A stretch of 64,000 bases of DNA from positions 499,525 to 563,524 of the forward strand of contig NZ_KQ948428.1 of assembly GCF_001514065.1 (NCBI RefSeq), written 5' to 3'. Position 1 is the first letter of the stretch. Each line of letters starts with the position of its first letter. The translations under genes were made by a program, and so were the position numbers. Shown piece by piece: positions 26,243 through 34,902 of the stretch. The notes beneath the pieces are model-generated. The model was not told the origin of the DNA, ran no database searches, and saw only the letters and a list, made by a program, of their open reading frames with translations. Source of the stretch: Streptomyces antibioticus (GTDB taxonomy: Bacteria > Actinomycetota > Actinomycetes > Streptomycetales > Streptomycetaceae).

Positions 26243-28375
26243 TCAGCCACGCAGCCTGTCGGCCATCCGGCGGCCATGGACCGTGAGGCCTTCGTGGGGA
26301 ATCACTGCGGCGGACGGGCGGTCCAGGTACGCGGACCGCAGCCGCTCCCTGGCCGCCTCACTACCGGCGAGGTCGAAGAGGTCCAACAGGGCGTTGAACT
26401 TCATCTGTTGCACTCCGTCCACGATCAGCGCGGCAAGTTCCGCGGCGGTCGGCGGCAGCACGATCCCCAGGGCACCGAAGGCGTGCGGGGCCGCGGCCAC
26501 CTCCCCCTCGTCCCGCCGGCCGCGCAACGGGGTGCACGCGGTGAACAGGAGCCGAACTCCCTCTCCGCGGCCGGTGTGCCGGGTTCGGATGCACCGGGCG
26601 GCCTCGTCGAACAGCCGTTGCCACAGCGCGTGTTCCGTCTCGTCCAGGGCGGCTGCGGGCGGGGCGGGGAAGTCGTCCCGGTACGGGTCGGTGTCCTCCA
26701 CCAGCACGGTGAACTCCCCTGTGGTGACGCGGTGTACGGGCCGCCAGGCGAACCCGGCGGACTCGGCCGCGGCGACCGTACGCGGGACCGGATCCGCCCC
26801 GGTGACGACCAGCAGACGGCCGTCCCGGGCGAGCAGTGCGGCGCTGCCGGGGCCGGGCGGCAGGGTGAGACGGCCGAGCCCCGGCAGATGGGCCTGCCCC
26901 GCCCGCTCCGGCAGGTCGAGCCTGAGTGCGGTGCGGGCCCGCAGCGCGACCGTCACGGCGATCTCGCCGAGCCGCTGCCGGACGGCGTCCGGTGTCAGCC
27001 GCCCCTCGACGCCCCGGACCGCCCAGGTGCCGATGTGCGGGTGGCGCAGCACCTGCGCGGTCTCACGGGGCCACTGCTGGTCCAGCCCGATCAGGGCGTC
27101 GGCCTCGGGCCCCGGGTACCGGGCGCACACAGCGCCGAGCAGCATCCGGCGCACGCTGTCCTCGGCCCCGACGAGCGCGCGCAGCGCCTCGCCGTCGCCG
27201 TCGCCCGCGGCCAGGGAGTCGAAGCCGTGCGCGGTCAGGGTGTGCCGGCGGTGGACCGGGCGCGGGGACCGCAGGACGTGCCCGATCAGCCGGAAGAGGT
27301 CCTCGCAGTAGACCGAGGGGTTGTCGAAGCCGTTGTCGGACCGATGGCGATGCCCGTACAGGCCACCGCCGCAGACGCGGACCACGGAGCAGTCGCGGCA
27401 CTGCCGGCTCAGTGCCTCCAGTCCCCCGCGCTGTGCCAGGAAGCCGGGGTGGGCCGCCGCCTCGTCGAACGAGTGCCGCAGGACGTGGAAGCCGGTGGCG
27501 GGCGCGCCGACTCCGGCCGTCTTGAGCCAGTCGGCCTGCTCGATCTCCCCGTCGGTCTCCACCACGACCAGGTCCGGGCTGCCGAGCCCGAGGGCCTCGG
27601 TGAACGACTCCAGTCCGTCCCGTCCGGCCTCGATGGAGTCGAACAGCCGGACGGGAAAGGGTCTGCCGTCGGCGGTCCAGCGATCGTAGACGGTGGTCAG
27701 CCAGTGCGCGTGGGCCGCGGGACGGGCGGGATCCCGGGCCGGCGGCCGATCCCATGTGGCATGCGGCAGCAGGAAGTCAACCCGAGGCGGACGGAGCGCG
27801 GCCAGGGCCTCGTAGACGGCGACCGGGTCGTTCTGTACGTCTACGGTGCACAGCAGACCCGCAAAAGCGCTGCGGTACTCCGGGGAGCCGATGAGCCGGA
27901 CGGCCCTGACGACGGCGTCGTACGATCCGGTGCCGCCCGGCCGCTTGCGGTGGCGATCATTGGCGGCGCGGTCGCCGTCGAGGGAGATGCCGGTTCTGAT
28001 CCCTTCGCGCACCAGCATGCGGCACATGGACTCGTTCAGCCGCAGGCCGTTCGTCTGCATCCGCAGGTCCAGTCGGCACACTCCGCGCAGCGCGGTGCGC
28101 AGGTCCCGGGCGATTCCGGCCAGCCGGTCGGCGCCGGCCAGCAGGGGTTCACCGCCGTGCAGGATGACGTGCACACAGGGGAGTTCGGGGTGGTCCCGGG
28201 CGTGTTCGGCGATCCGGGACACCGTCGCCGCGATCACCTCGTCCGGGACGACCGGTGGCCGGCGTCGCCAGCTCTGGTCGGCGTGGCGGTAGACGTAGCA
28301 GTGGTCGCAGGCCAGGTCGCAACGGCTGTGCACCTTGAGGACGAACTGACGGAACGCTCCTGTTCCCGCGGTCAT
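26243..28375 (-). CDS. fxsB: FxsB family radical SAM/SPASM cyclophane-forming peptide maturase
   Basis: A 710-residue maturase. The radical SAM cluster motif C-x3-C-x2-C is at Cys19, Cys23 and Cys26 (SRCDLACDHCYVYR). HVILHGGEPLL and LRMQTNGLRLNE are the SAM-binding strands. A SPASM region near 340-380 (CRDCSVVRVCGGG, then NPSVYC) provides auxiliary-cluster Cys ligands. FxsB enzymes join an aromatic ring to a side-chain carbon two residues away in the FxsA C-terminal motif, making a three-residue cyclophane. The C-terminal 320 residues correspond to the HExxH-type domain found in long FxsB proteins, but here the motif is degenerate (VDGVQQMKFNALLDL at about 652). It begins 21 nt after fxsA, preceded by GAGG. 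Confidence 0.9.
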   Translation of the reverse strand: MTAGTGAFRQFVLKVHSRCDLACDHCYVYRHADQSWRRRPPVVPDEVIAATVSRIAEHARDHPELPCVHVILHGGEPLLAGADRLAGIARDLRTALRGVCRLDLRMQTNGLRLNESMCRMLVREGIRTGISLDGDRAANDRHRKRPGGTGSYDAVVRAVRLIGSPEYRSAFAGLLCTVDVQNDPVAVYEALAALRPPRVDFLLPHATWDRPPARDPARPAAHAHWLTTVYDRWTADGRPFPVRLFDSIEAGRDGLESFTEALGLGSPDLVVVETDGEIEQADWLKTAGVGAPATGFHVLRHSFDEAAAHPGFLAQRGGLEALSRQCRDCSVVRVCGGGLYGHRHRSDNGFDNPSVYCEDLFRLIGHVLRSPRPVHRRHTLTAHGFDSLAAGDGDGEALRALVGAEDSVRRMLLGAVCARYPGPEADALIGLDQQWPRETAQVLRHPHIGTWAVRGVEGRLTPDAVRQRLGEIAVTVALRARTALRLDLPERAGQAHLPGLGRLTLPPGPGSAALLARDGRLLVVTGADPVPRTVAAAESAGFAWRPVHRVTTGEFTVLVEDTDPYRDDFPAPPAAALDETEHALWQRLFDEAARCIRTRHTGRGEGVRLLFTACTPLRGRRDEGEVAAAPHAFGALGIVLPPTAAELAALIVDGVQQMKFNALLDLFDLAGSEAARERLRSAYLDRPSAAVIPHEGLTVHGRRMADRLRG

Positions 28376-28396
28376 CGGCCCTCGGCGTCCGGACGG

Positions 28397-28588
28397 TCAG
28401 ACGCCGGAGTTGAAGGTGATGTCCGGCGACCGGCCGGACGACAGCAGCGTGTACACGGGCTGGACGCGACAGCGGGCCAGATCGGCCAGTGGAATGGTGG
28501 CGCAGTCGGCGATCCCCGTGACCAACTGCGGTGTTTCGGCTCGTAACGCGACCCGAGCTACGCCGGAATCCTCTCCGCCATTCGTCAT
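28397..28588 (-). CDS. fxsA: FxsA: FxSxx-COOH cyclophane RiPP precursor peptide
   Basis: A 63-residue precursor whose last five residues are F-N-S-G-V, exactly the FxSxx-COOH signature after which the family is named. The N-terminal two thirds act as leader. GIADCATIPLADLARC resembles the short hydrophobic leader helix seen in the family, and VYTLLSSGRSPDIT links to the core. The Phe and Ser of the final motif are the predicted residues crosslinked by FxsB. The ATG is preceded by AAGGGG. It is the first gene of a six-gene operon and the direct neighbour of its maturase, which makes the assignment strong despite the small size. Confidence 0.9.
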   Translation of the reverse strand: MTNGGEDSGVARVALRAETPQLVTGIADCATIPLADLARCRVQPVYTLLSSGRSPDITFNSGV

Positions 28589-28620
28589 TACGGTCCCCTT
28601 CGCCGGTTCTTCCCATCATC

Positions 28621-28642
28621 GTGTCCGTCTCCGGTAGGACAC
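28621..28642. promoter_or_regulatory. Inverted repeat in the fxsA leader
   Basis: GTGTCC (28621-28626) and GGACAC (28637-28642) form a 6-bp dyad with a 10-nt spacer, 33-54 nt upstream of the fxsA ATG on the minus strand. An AT-richer stretch containing TAAGGTACCTTTACC lies just beyond, where a promoter would fit. It may be an operator or a leader hairpin for the whole fxs operon. Confidence 0.35.
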
Positions 28643-28727
28643 AAGGGCGGTAAAGGTACCTTACGAGCCAGCTTCTCCACGGAATGAGTCAATTCCGGTC
28701 CGGATCGGGCCCGTTGCGAACATGAGG

Positions 28728-28767
28728 CGGCCCCGCACCGGGCGTCGAAGCGCCTCGGGCGGGGCCG
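28728..28767 (-). terminator. Terminator of the amino-acid permease gene
   Basis: CGGCCCCGC (28728-28736) pairs with GCGGGGCCG (28759-28767). Inside, CCG/CGG and GGCG/CGCC extend the stem to a TCGAAG loop. It lies 11 nt beyond the permease stop on the minus strand and about 140 bp upstream of fxsA, separating the two transcripts. Confidence 0.75.
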
Positions 28768-28777
28768 GGCAGACCGG

Positions 28778-30301
28778 CTACTCCGCGCCCCCGTCCGCCG
28801 GCCTCACCCCCTCTCCGACCGCCGTCCCCTCCCCCTTCGCCAACCGGCTGTGCGACCGCCCGTACAGGAAGTACACGAGGAACCCGACCACCATCCACCC
28901 CGCGAACCGCAGCCATGTCTCGGTCGGCAGGTTCAGCATCAGCCACAGGGACGCCAGCACCGACAGGATCGGCAGGACCGGGACCCACGGGGTGCGGAAG
29001 GAGCGGGGCAGGTCGGGGCGGGTGCGGCGGAGGATGATGACGCCGATCGCCACGACCACGAACGCGAACAGAGTGCCGATGTTGACCAGTTCGGCGAGTT
29101 CGCTGAGCGGGGTGAAGCCGGCGACGATCGCGATGATCACGCCGAGCAGGATGGTCGGGCGGTGCGGGGTCTTGAAGCGCGGGTGCACGTGGGAGAAGAA
29201 CCGGGGCAGCAGGCCGTCGCGGCTCATCGCGAAGAAGACCCGGGTCTGGCCCAGGAGAAGGATCATGCAGACCGTCGTCAGGCCCACCGCCGCGCCGAAG
29301 CTGATGAAGCCCGCGTACCAGGGGTGTCCGATGGCCTTGAAGGCGTCGGCCAGCGGGGCCGTCACCGACAGGTCGGTGTACTTCTGCATGCCGGTGACGA
29401 CGATCGACACGGCGACGTAGAGGGCCGTGCAGATCACCAGGGAGCCGAGGATGCCTCTCGGCATGTCGCGTTGCGGGTTCTTCGTCTCCTCCGCCGCCGT
29501 CGCCACCACGTCGAAGCCGATGAAGGCGAAGAAGACCACCGACGCCGCCGTGAAGATGCCCATCACGCCGAAGTTGGACGGTGCCCAGCCGAACATCAGC
29601 TGGATCAGCGGGGCTTGGAGGCTGCCGCCCGCCTCGACCGCCTGTGACTTCGGGATGAACGGGTCGTAGTTGTCGCCCTTGATGAAGAAGGCGCCCGCGA
29701 TGATGACGACGAGGACCACCGTGACCTTGATGGCCACGACGATCGACGTCACGCGCGCGGACAGCTTCGTGCCGAGGACCAGGATGCCGGTCAGCACAAG
29801 GACCAGGGCCGCCGCCAGGATGTCGAAGCCGAAGCCGTCGGCGCCGTCACGGCCGCTGAGCGCCTCCGGGAGGTGCCAGCCCGCGTTGTCCAGGAGCGAG
29901 GCGATGTAGCCCGACCAGCCGACGGCCACCACCGCCGTGCCGAGCGCGAACTCCAGGACCAGGTCCCAGCCGATGATCCAGGCGGGCAGTTCGCCCAGGG
30001 AGGCGTACGAGAAGGTGTACGCCGAGCCGGCCACCGGGACGGTGGAGGCGAACTCGGCGTAGCAGAGCGCGGCCAGCGCGCAGACGACGCCGGCGACGAC
30101 GAAGGCCAGGGCGACCGCCGGTCCCGCGTTGTTCTTGGCGACCGTGCCGGTCAGGACGAAGATGCCGGTGCCGATGATGACACCGACGCCGAAGACGGTC
30201 AGATCCAGCGCGGAGAGGGATTTCTTCAGCGCGTGTTCTGGTTCTTCGGTGTCCTGGATGGACTGCTCGACTCTCTTCGTCCGGAAGAGTGTGCTGCTCA
30301 C
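28778..30301 (-). CDS. APC-family amino acid permease
   Basis: A 507-residue membrane transporter with about 12-14 helices, of the cationic amino acid transporter type. The GTG at 30301 follows GGGAGG; upstream in-frame ATG would add a non-conserved tail. The first helix carries VFGVGVIIGTGIFVLTG, with the unwound GxGIxxGxG-like motif of the APC superfamily. FFAFIGFDVVATAAEETKNPQRDMPRGI is the consensus amphipathic loop of family 2.A.3.3. Substrate is predicted as a cationic or broad-range amino acid, taken up by proton symport. It is bounded by hairpins on both sides, so it is a single transcription unit. Confidence 0.9.
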   Translation of the reverse strand: MSSTLFRTKRVEQSIQDTEEPEHALKKSLSALDLTVFGVGVIIGTGIFVLTGTVAKNNAGPAVALAFVVAGVVCALAALCYAEFASTVPVAGSAYTFSYASLGELPAWIIGWDLVLEFALGTAVVAVGWSGYIASLLDNAGWHLPEALSGRDGADGFGFDILAAALVLVLTGILVLGTKLSARVTSIVVAIKVTVVLVVIIAGAFFIKGDNYDPFIPKSQAVEAGGSLQAPLIQLMFGWAPSNFGVMGIFTAASVVFFAFIGFDVVATAAEETKNPQRDMPRGILGSLVICTALYVAVSIVVTGMQKYTDLSVTAPLADAFKAIGHPWYAGFISFGAAVGLTTVCMILLLGQTRVFFAMSRDGLLPRFFSHVHPRFKTPHRPTILLGVIIAIVAGFTPLSELAELVNIGTLFAFVVVAIGVIILRRTRPDLPRSFRTPWVPVLPILSVLASLWLMLNLPTETWLRFAGWMVVGFLVYFLYGRSHSRLAKGEGTAVGEGVRPADGGAE

Positions 30302-30390
30302 GGGCGTACCTCCCACGCTGTGTCGTCCTCGACATGATCGAGAGGGGGCGTACTGCGTATGCCCCGGCGCGTGGGGATTCACGCAAATGG

Positions 30391-30430
30391 GCCGGTCGTA
30401 CCACCGTGAAGGGTGGTACGACCGGCCCGT
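30391..30430. terminator. 17-bp perfect hairpin terminator downstream of dxs
   Basis: GGGCCGGTCGTACCACC (30391-30407) pairs perfectly with GGTGGTACGACCGGCCC (30414-30430) around a 6-nt loop, 9 nt beyond the dxs stop. It is one of the strongest stems in the window and isolates dxs from the downstream permease gene. Confidence 0.85.
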
Positions 30431-30439
30431 TCAGGCGTG

Positions 30440-32365
30440 TCAGTCGCGGGCCGGCTGAGGCTCCTCGGCCGCCGCCGCACTGCTGTACTTGCCGTCCAGC
30501 TTCGAGACCAGACCGGTGACCTGGCGGGCGATGTCCGGGGCGGTCAGGCCGATCTCCGCCATCACCTCGGCGCGCGAGGCGTGGTCGAGGAAGCGCGGCG
30601 GGATGCCGAAGTCACGCAGCGGGACGTCCACGCCCGCGTCGCGCAGCGCCTGGGCGACGGCCGAACCGACGCCGCCGACGCGGGAGTTGTCCTCGACCGT
30701 GACGACCACGCGGTGGCGTTCGGCGAGCGGGGCCATGGCCTCGTCCACCGGCTTGACCCAGCGCGGGTCGACGACGGTGGTGGTGATGCCCTGCTTGTCG
30801 AGGAGCGAGGCGATCTCCAGGCACATGGGGGCGAGGGCGCCCACGGAGACCAGGAGCACGTCCGGGGTGTCCGTGCCGGGCTCGCGCAGGACGTCCATGC
30901 CGCCGACCCGTCCGACAGCCGGTACGGCCGGGCCCACGGCGCCCTTCGAGAACCGTACGACCGTCGGCGCGTCGTCGACCTGCACGGCCTCGCGGAGCTG
31001 GGCGCGGACCTGGTCGGCGTCGCGCGGGGCGGCCAGGCGAAGGCCCGGGACGACCTGGAGGATCGACATGTCCCACATGCCGTTGTGGGAGGCGCCGTCG
31101 GTGCCGGTGACGCCGGCGCGGTCCAGGACGAAGGTGACGCCGCACTTGTGCAGGGCCACGTCCATCAGGACCTGGTCGAAGGCACGGTTGAGGAAGGTGG
31201 CGTAGACGGCGAAGACGGGGTGCAGTCCGCCGGTCGCCAGGCCCGCCGCCGACACCGCGCCGTGCTGCTCGGCGATGCCGACGTCGTAGATCCGGTCCGG
31301 GAAGGTGTCCGCGAACTTCTTCAGGCCGACCGGCTGGAGCATCGCCGCCGTGATGGCCACGATGTCCTTGCGCTCCTTGCCGAGCTGCACCATCTCGTCG
31401 CCGAAGACGGAGGTCCAGTCGGCGCCGGAGGCCTTGACCGGCAGGCCGGTGTCGGGGTGGATGGGGCCGATGCCGTGGAAGCGGTCGGCCTCGTCCTGGA
31501 GGGCGGGCTGGTAGCCGCGGCCCTTCTCGGTGAGGACGTGCACGATGACCGGGCCGCCGAAGCGCTTGGCGCGGGCCAGCGCGGACTCCATGGCCTCGAT
31601 GTCGTGGCCGTCGATGGGGCCGACGTACTTCAGGCCGAGGTCCTCGAACATGCCCTGCGGGGCGATGAAGTCCTTCAGGCCCTTCTTGGCGCCGTGCAGG
31701 GTCTCGTAGAGGGGCTTGCCGACGACCGGGGTGCGCTCCAGGAGGTCCTTGCCGCGGGCCAGGAAGCGCTCGTAGCCGTCGGTGGTGCGCAGGGTCGCCA
31801 GGTGGTTGGCGAGGCCGCCGATGGTCGGCGCGTAGGAGCGCTCGTTGTCGTTGACGACGATGACGAGCGGGCGGTCCTTGGCGTCGGCGATGTTGTTCAG
31901 CGCCTCCCAGGCCATACCGCCGGTGAGGGCGCCGTCACCGATCACGGCGACCACGTGGTCGTCGCGTTTCTGGATCTGGTTGGCCTTCGCGAGGCCGTCG
32001 GCCCAGCCGAGGACGGTCGAGGCGTGGCTGTTCTCGATGACGTCGTGCTCGGACTCGGCCTGCGAGGGGTAGCCGGACAGGCCGCCCTTCATCTTCAGCC
32101 GGGAGAAGTCCTGGCGGCCGGTGAGCAGTTTGTGGACGTAGGACTGGTGTCCGGTGTCCCAAAGCACCTTGTCCTTCGGGGAGTCGAAGACACGGTGCAG
32201 GGCGATGGTGAGCTCGACCACGCCGAGGTTCGGGCCGAGGTGGCCGCCGGTCTTGGAGACGGCGTCGACGAGGAAGGTCCGGATCTCCTCTGCCAGCTGG
32301 TCCAGCTGCTCCAGGCTGAGCCGGTCCAGATCGCGCGGTCCCCTGATGCGGGTCAGCAGCGGCAC
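30440..32365 (-). CDS. dxs: 1-deoxy-D-xylulose-5-phosphate synthase
   Basis: A 641-residue thiamine-diphosphate enzyme condensing pyruvate and glyceraldehyde 3-phosphate, the first step of the MEP isoprenoid pathway. [37 protein letters not shown] (the GDG...NN TPP-binding motif), KGRGYQPA and [18 protein letters not shown] are DXS signatures. The C-terminal transketolase domain ends normally. The GTG start is preceded by AAGGAGG. Length equals the family norm. A perfect hairpin terminator follows; no riboswitch is evident in its leader. Confidence 0.95.
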   Translation of the reverse strand: MPLLTRIRGPRDLDRLSLEQLDQLAEEIRTFLVDAVSKTGGHLGPNLGVVELTIALHRVFDSPKDKVLWDTGHQSYVHKLLTGRQDFSRLKMKGGLSGYPSQAESEHDVIENSHASTVLGWADGLAKANQIQKRDDHVVAVIGDGALTGGMAWEALNNIADAKDRPLVIVVNDNERSYAPTIGGLANHLATLRTTDGYERFLARGKDLLERTPVVGKPLYETLHGAKKGLKDFIAPQGMFEDLGLKYVGPIDGHDIEAMESALARAKRFGGPVIVHVLTEKGRGYQPALQDEADRFHGIGPIHPDTGLPVKASGADWTSVFGDEMVQLGKERKDIVAITAAMLQPVGLKKFADTFPDRIYDVGIAEQHGAVSAAGLATGGLHPVFAVYATFLNRAFDQVLMDVALHKCGVTFVLDRAGVTGTDGASHNGMWDMSILQVVPGLRLAAPRDADQVRAQLREAVQVDDAPTVVRFSKGAVGPAVPAVGRVGGMDVLREPGTDTPDVLLVSVGALAPMCLEIASLLDKQGITTTVVDPRWVKPVDEAMAPLAERHRVVVTVEDNSRVGGVGSAVAQALRDAGVDVPLRDFGIPPRFLDHASRAEVMAEIGLTAPDIARQVTGLVSKLDGKYSSAAAAEEPQPARD

Positions 32366-32501
32366 CCGTGCCTCCTTGCAGTAGAGCTGTTGCCGGGCTT
32401 GTCGAGTCTAATGTTCCGCCTTTGCGGACGGCGCCCGGGAGGTGCGTCATACGTCACGCGATCGGCTGTACCCACGATCCATCGTTCGTACGACATGAAA
32501 A

Positions 32502-32533
32502 CGGCCCGGCGCTGGATTTTCAGCGCCGGGCCG
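32502..32533 (-). terminator. Intrinsic terminator of the xylFGH operon
   Basis: CGGCCCGGCGCTG (32502-32514) and CAGCGCCGGGCCG (32521-32533) form a 13-bp stem with a 6-nt loop. Read on the minus strand it is followed by TTTTC, a rare T tract for this genome. It lies 12 nt past the permease stop. Confidence 0.85.
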
Positions 32534-32545
32534 TTCTCGGACGTG

Positions 32546-33868
32546 CTAGCCGCGACCGGCGGCCTTCTGGCTGCGACGCGACACCGAGTCGATGACCACG
32601 GCGCCGAGCAGAACGCCACCGGTGATCATGTACTGGATCGACGTGTTCATGTTCAGCAGGTCGAGGCCGGTCTGGATCGACTGGATGACGAGCATGCCGA
32701 GCAGGGCCGACCACACGTTGCCGCGACCGCCGAACAGCGACGTACCACCGATGACGGCCGCCGCGATGGCGAGCATCAGGGTGTTGCCGCCACCGGCGTT
32801 CAGCGTCGCCGACGCCGTCTGACCGGCGAAGAACATACCGCCGATGGCCGCGAAGCCGCCGGAGATCGCGAACACGCTGATCCGGACCATCGGCACGTTG
32901 ATACCGGCACGACGGGCCGCCTCGATGCCACCGCCGACCGCGAAGACCTTGCGGCCGTACGTCGTACGACGCAGCACGAAGTCCACGATCACCAGCGAAG
33001 CGAGGAAGATCACCAGCGCGTTGGAGACACCGGAGGCGTTGTTCAGCACGACCGCCGCGGCGAACGCGGCGACGGCGAGCGCGCCGACCCGGATCAGGAT
33101 CTCGCTGGTCGCCCGGAACGGCACGCCCGCGGCCTTGCGGCGGCGCTGGTCCATCAGGGAGCCGATCAGCATGGACGCGACGGCGAGGCCGGCCAGCAGG
33201 TAGGCGCCGACGATGGCCTGGTCCATGAAGAACGAGCTCTGGCCGAACAGCTGGATCGGGCCGCTGTCGGACGGGATGTTGATCGTGCCGCTGTCGCCGA
33301 GCAGCCACAGCATCAGACCGTTCCAGCCGAGGAAGCCGGCCAGGGTCACGACGAACGCCGGGACACCGATCTTGGCGAAGAACCAGCCGTGCAGGGCGCC
33401 GATGACGACACCGGTCACCACGGCGAGGATCAGGGCCAGCCACTGGCCCATGCCGTGGTTGACCACGAACACCGCGAAGACCGTGGACGCCAGACCGCTG
33501 ACCGAACCGACCGACAGGTCGATCTCGCCGAGCAGCAGCACGAACACCAGGCCGATGGAGAGCATGCCGGTGGCGGCCATGAAGTAGCTGATGTTGGACA
33601 GGTTGTCCGCGCTCAGGAACAGGTCGTTCTTCACCTGGAAGATCGTCCAGATGACGATGAGGCCGACGACCACCGGCAGCGAGCCGAGCTCACCGCCCTT
33701 CACCTTGCGCTTGAACTCGGTCCAGTAGCCCTTGAGACCCTCTTCGCGGATCAGCAGGCGCGGGTCGACGACCGCGACCGGAGCGGCCGTGGGGTCGTCG
33801 GCGGGGGCGACGGTGGTCTGTTCCTCCACCACGCCGTCCGTCTTCTCTACCTTCGACGTGTCGCTCAC
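32546..33868 (-). CDS. xylH: Xylose-type sugar ABC transporter permease
   Basis: A 440-residue inner-membrane permease of the RbsC/XylH family with about 10-12 helices. A long charged N-terminal cytosolic extension (about 55 residues) precedes the first helix. LLLGEIDLSVGSVSGLASTVFAV is the family signature, and RRTTYGRKVFAVGGGIEAARRAGI is the cytosolic coupling loop that contacts the ATPase. The GTG start overlaps the stop of the ATPase gene (GTGA). It is the last gene of xylFGH, followed by an intrinsic terminator. Substrate xylose is inferred from the adjacent ROK regulator and homologous order in Streptomyces. Confidence 0.88.
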   Translation of the reverse strand: MSDTSKVEKTDGVVEEQTTVAPADDPTAAPVAVVDPRLLIREEGLKGYWTEFKRKVKGGELGSLPVVVGLIVIWTIFQVKNDLFLSADNLSNISYFMAATGMLSIGLVFVLLLGEIDLSVGSVSGLASTVFAVFVVNHGMGQWLALILAVVTGVVIGALHGWFFAKIGVPAFVVTLAGFLGWNGLMLWLLGDSGTINIPSDSGPIQLFGQSSFFMDQAIVGAYLLAGLAVASMLIGSLMDQRRRKAAGVPFRATSEILIRVGALAVAAFAAAVVLNNASGVSNALVIFLASLVIVDFVLRRTTYGRKVFAVGGGIEAARRAGINVPMVRISVFAISGGFAAIGGMFFAGQTASATLNAGGGNTLMLAIAAAVIGGTSLFGGRGNVWSALLGMLVIQSIQTGLDLLNMNTSIQYMITGGVLLGAVVIDSVSRRSQKAAGRG

Positions 33869-34647
33869 TTTGCCGCCTCCGTGCTGCGACGCCCCGCACG
33901 ACGGGTCACGGCGTTGTCCGTGGCACCCGTGATGGCGGCGATGATCTCTTCGTGGGTGGTGTCCTTCACGGAGAAGGAACCGTTGTTCTTACCCAGGCGC
34001 AGCACGGCGACGGTGTCGGCGACAGCCTTCACGTCGGCCATGTTGTGGCTGATGAGGATGACACCGAGGTTGCGCTCGCGCAGCCGCTCGACGAGGTCGA
34101 GGACCTGTGCGGTCTGCTCGACGCCGAGGGCGGCGGTGGGCTCGTCGAGGATGACGACCTTGGGGTCACCGATGAGGGCGCGCGCGATGGCGACGACCTG
34201 ACGCTGGCCACCGGAGAGGCTCGCGATCGGGATGCGGACGCTCGGGATGCGGATGGAGAGCGTGGACAGCAGCTCGCGGGCCTTCTGCTCCATCGTGACC
34301 TCGTCGATGACGCCGCGGTGCAGCAGCTCGCGTCCGAGGTAGAGGTTGCCGACGACATCGAGGTTGTCGCACAGCGCGAGGTCCTGGTAGACCGTCGCGA
34401 CGCCGAGTCCCTGGGCGTCGTGCGGCCGGTTGATGCTGACCGGCTTGCCGTCCCACTCGATGACGCCCTCATCGATGGGGTGGACACCGGCGATCGTCTT
34501 GACCAGCGTGGACTTTCCTGCGCCGTTGTCGCCGACCAGGGCGACTACTTCTCCGGCGTGGACCTCCAGTTCGACGTCGGTGAGTGCCTGCACCGCACCG
34601 AATCGCTTGGAGACTCCGCGCAACGCCAGCACGGGCGTAGCGGACAC
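33865..34647 (-). CDS. xylG: Xylose-type sugar ABC transporter ATP-binding protein (single NBD)
   Basis: A 260-residue ATPase with Walker A GDNGAGKSTL, Q-loop YQDLALCDN, signature LSGGQRQVVAIARAL, Walker B VVILDEPTAAL and the H-loop ISHN. The expected E. coli XylG/RbsA proteins carry two tandem NBDs in about 500 residues; this one has one and so must act as a homodimer. The start matters: the AAGGAG ribosome site abuts an ATG at 34656 with no spacing, while GTG at 34647 has the correct 9-nt gap, so GTG is chosen. Its stop overlaps the permease start. Confidence 0.9.
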   Translation of the reverse strand: MSATPVLALRGVSKRFGAVQALTDVELEVHAGEVVALVGDNGAGKSTLVKTIAGVHPIDEGVIEWDGKPVSINRPHDAQGLGVATVYQDLALCDNLDVVGNLYLGRELLHRGVIDEVTMEQKARELLSTLSIRIPSVRIPIASLSGGQRQVVAIARALIGDPKVVILDEPTAALGVEQTAQVLDLVERLRERNLGVILISHNMADVKAVADTVAVLRLGKNNGSFSVKDTTHEEIIAAITGATDNAVTRRAGRRSTEAAK

Positions 34648-34792
34648 GTGAACCATCTCCTTCGCCGCCTGACCGGCGGGGATGCCGCGCTTGGGGTAAG
34701 ACGCGGAGGATGTGCTCGAAGCACAGATCTACTAGATGAACTTGCGCGCAGTCCGGCCGGGTTGGCAACGGGCGCGCACGGGATGCTTCCGT

Positions 34793-34889
34793 CCGGCGCC
34801 CGCCCCGCAGCGGGGTATGGAAGGCGGGGTGGGCGCCGGAGGGGCTTGCACCTGCCGACGGGGCGTGCCGTGGCTCTCAGGCACGCCCC
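34793..34889 (-). terminator. Tandem hairpins between xylF and xylG
   Basis: Two strong stems occupy the gap after xylF. One pairs 34793-34808 with 34824-34839 over 16 bp, and one pairs GGGGCGTGCC (34860-34869) with GGCACGCCCC (34880-34889) over 10 bp. They could protect the xylF message or partly terminate transcription, so that binding protein is made in excess over the ATPase and permease. Confidence 0.7.
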
Positions 34890-34902
34890 CGAAGGCGGTG
34901 GG

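Noticed and set aside
19564-28588. Prophage or integrative element carrying the fxs genes
   Set aside because: No integrase, attachment-site repeat, tRNA gene or shift in base composition is visible at either boundary.
32366-32500. Riboswitch in the dxs leader
   Set aside because: The leader has no recognisable thiamine or other aptamer core, only short GC-rich stems.
30413-34201. A 1262-codon plus-strand open frame opposite dxs and xylGH
   Set aside because: Its product is Asp/Val/Gly/Arg-biased without domains, while the minus strand carries dxs and the transporter with complete motifs.
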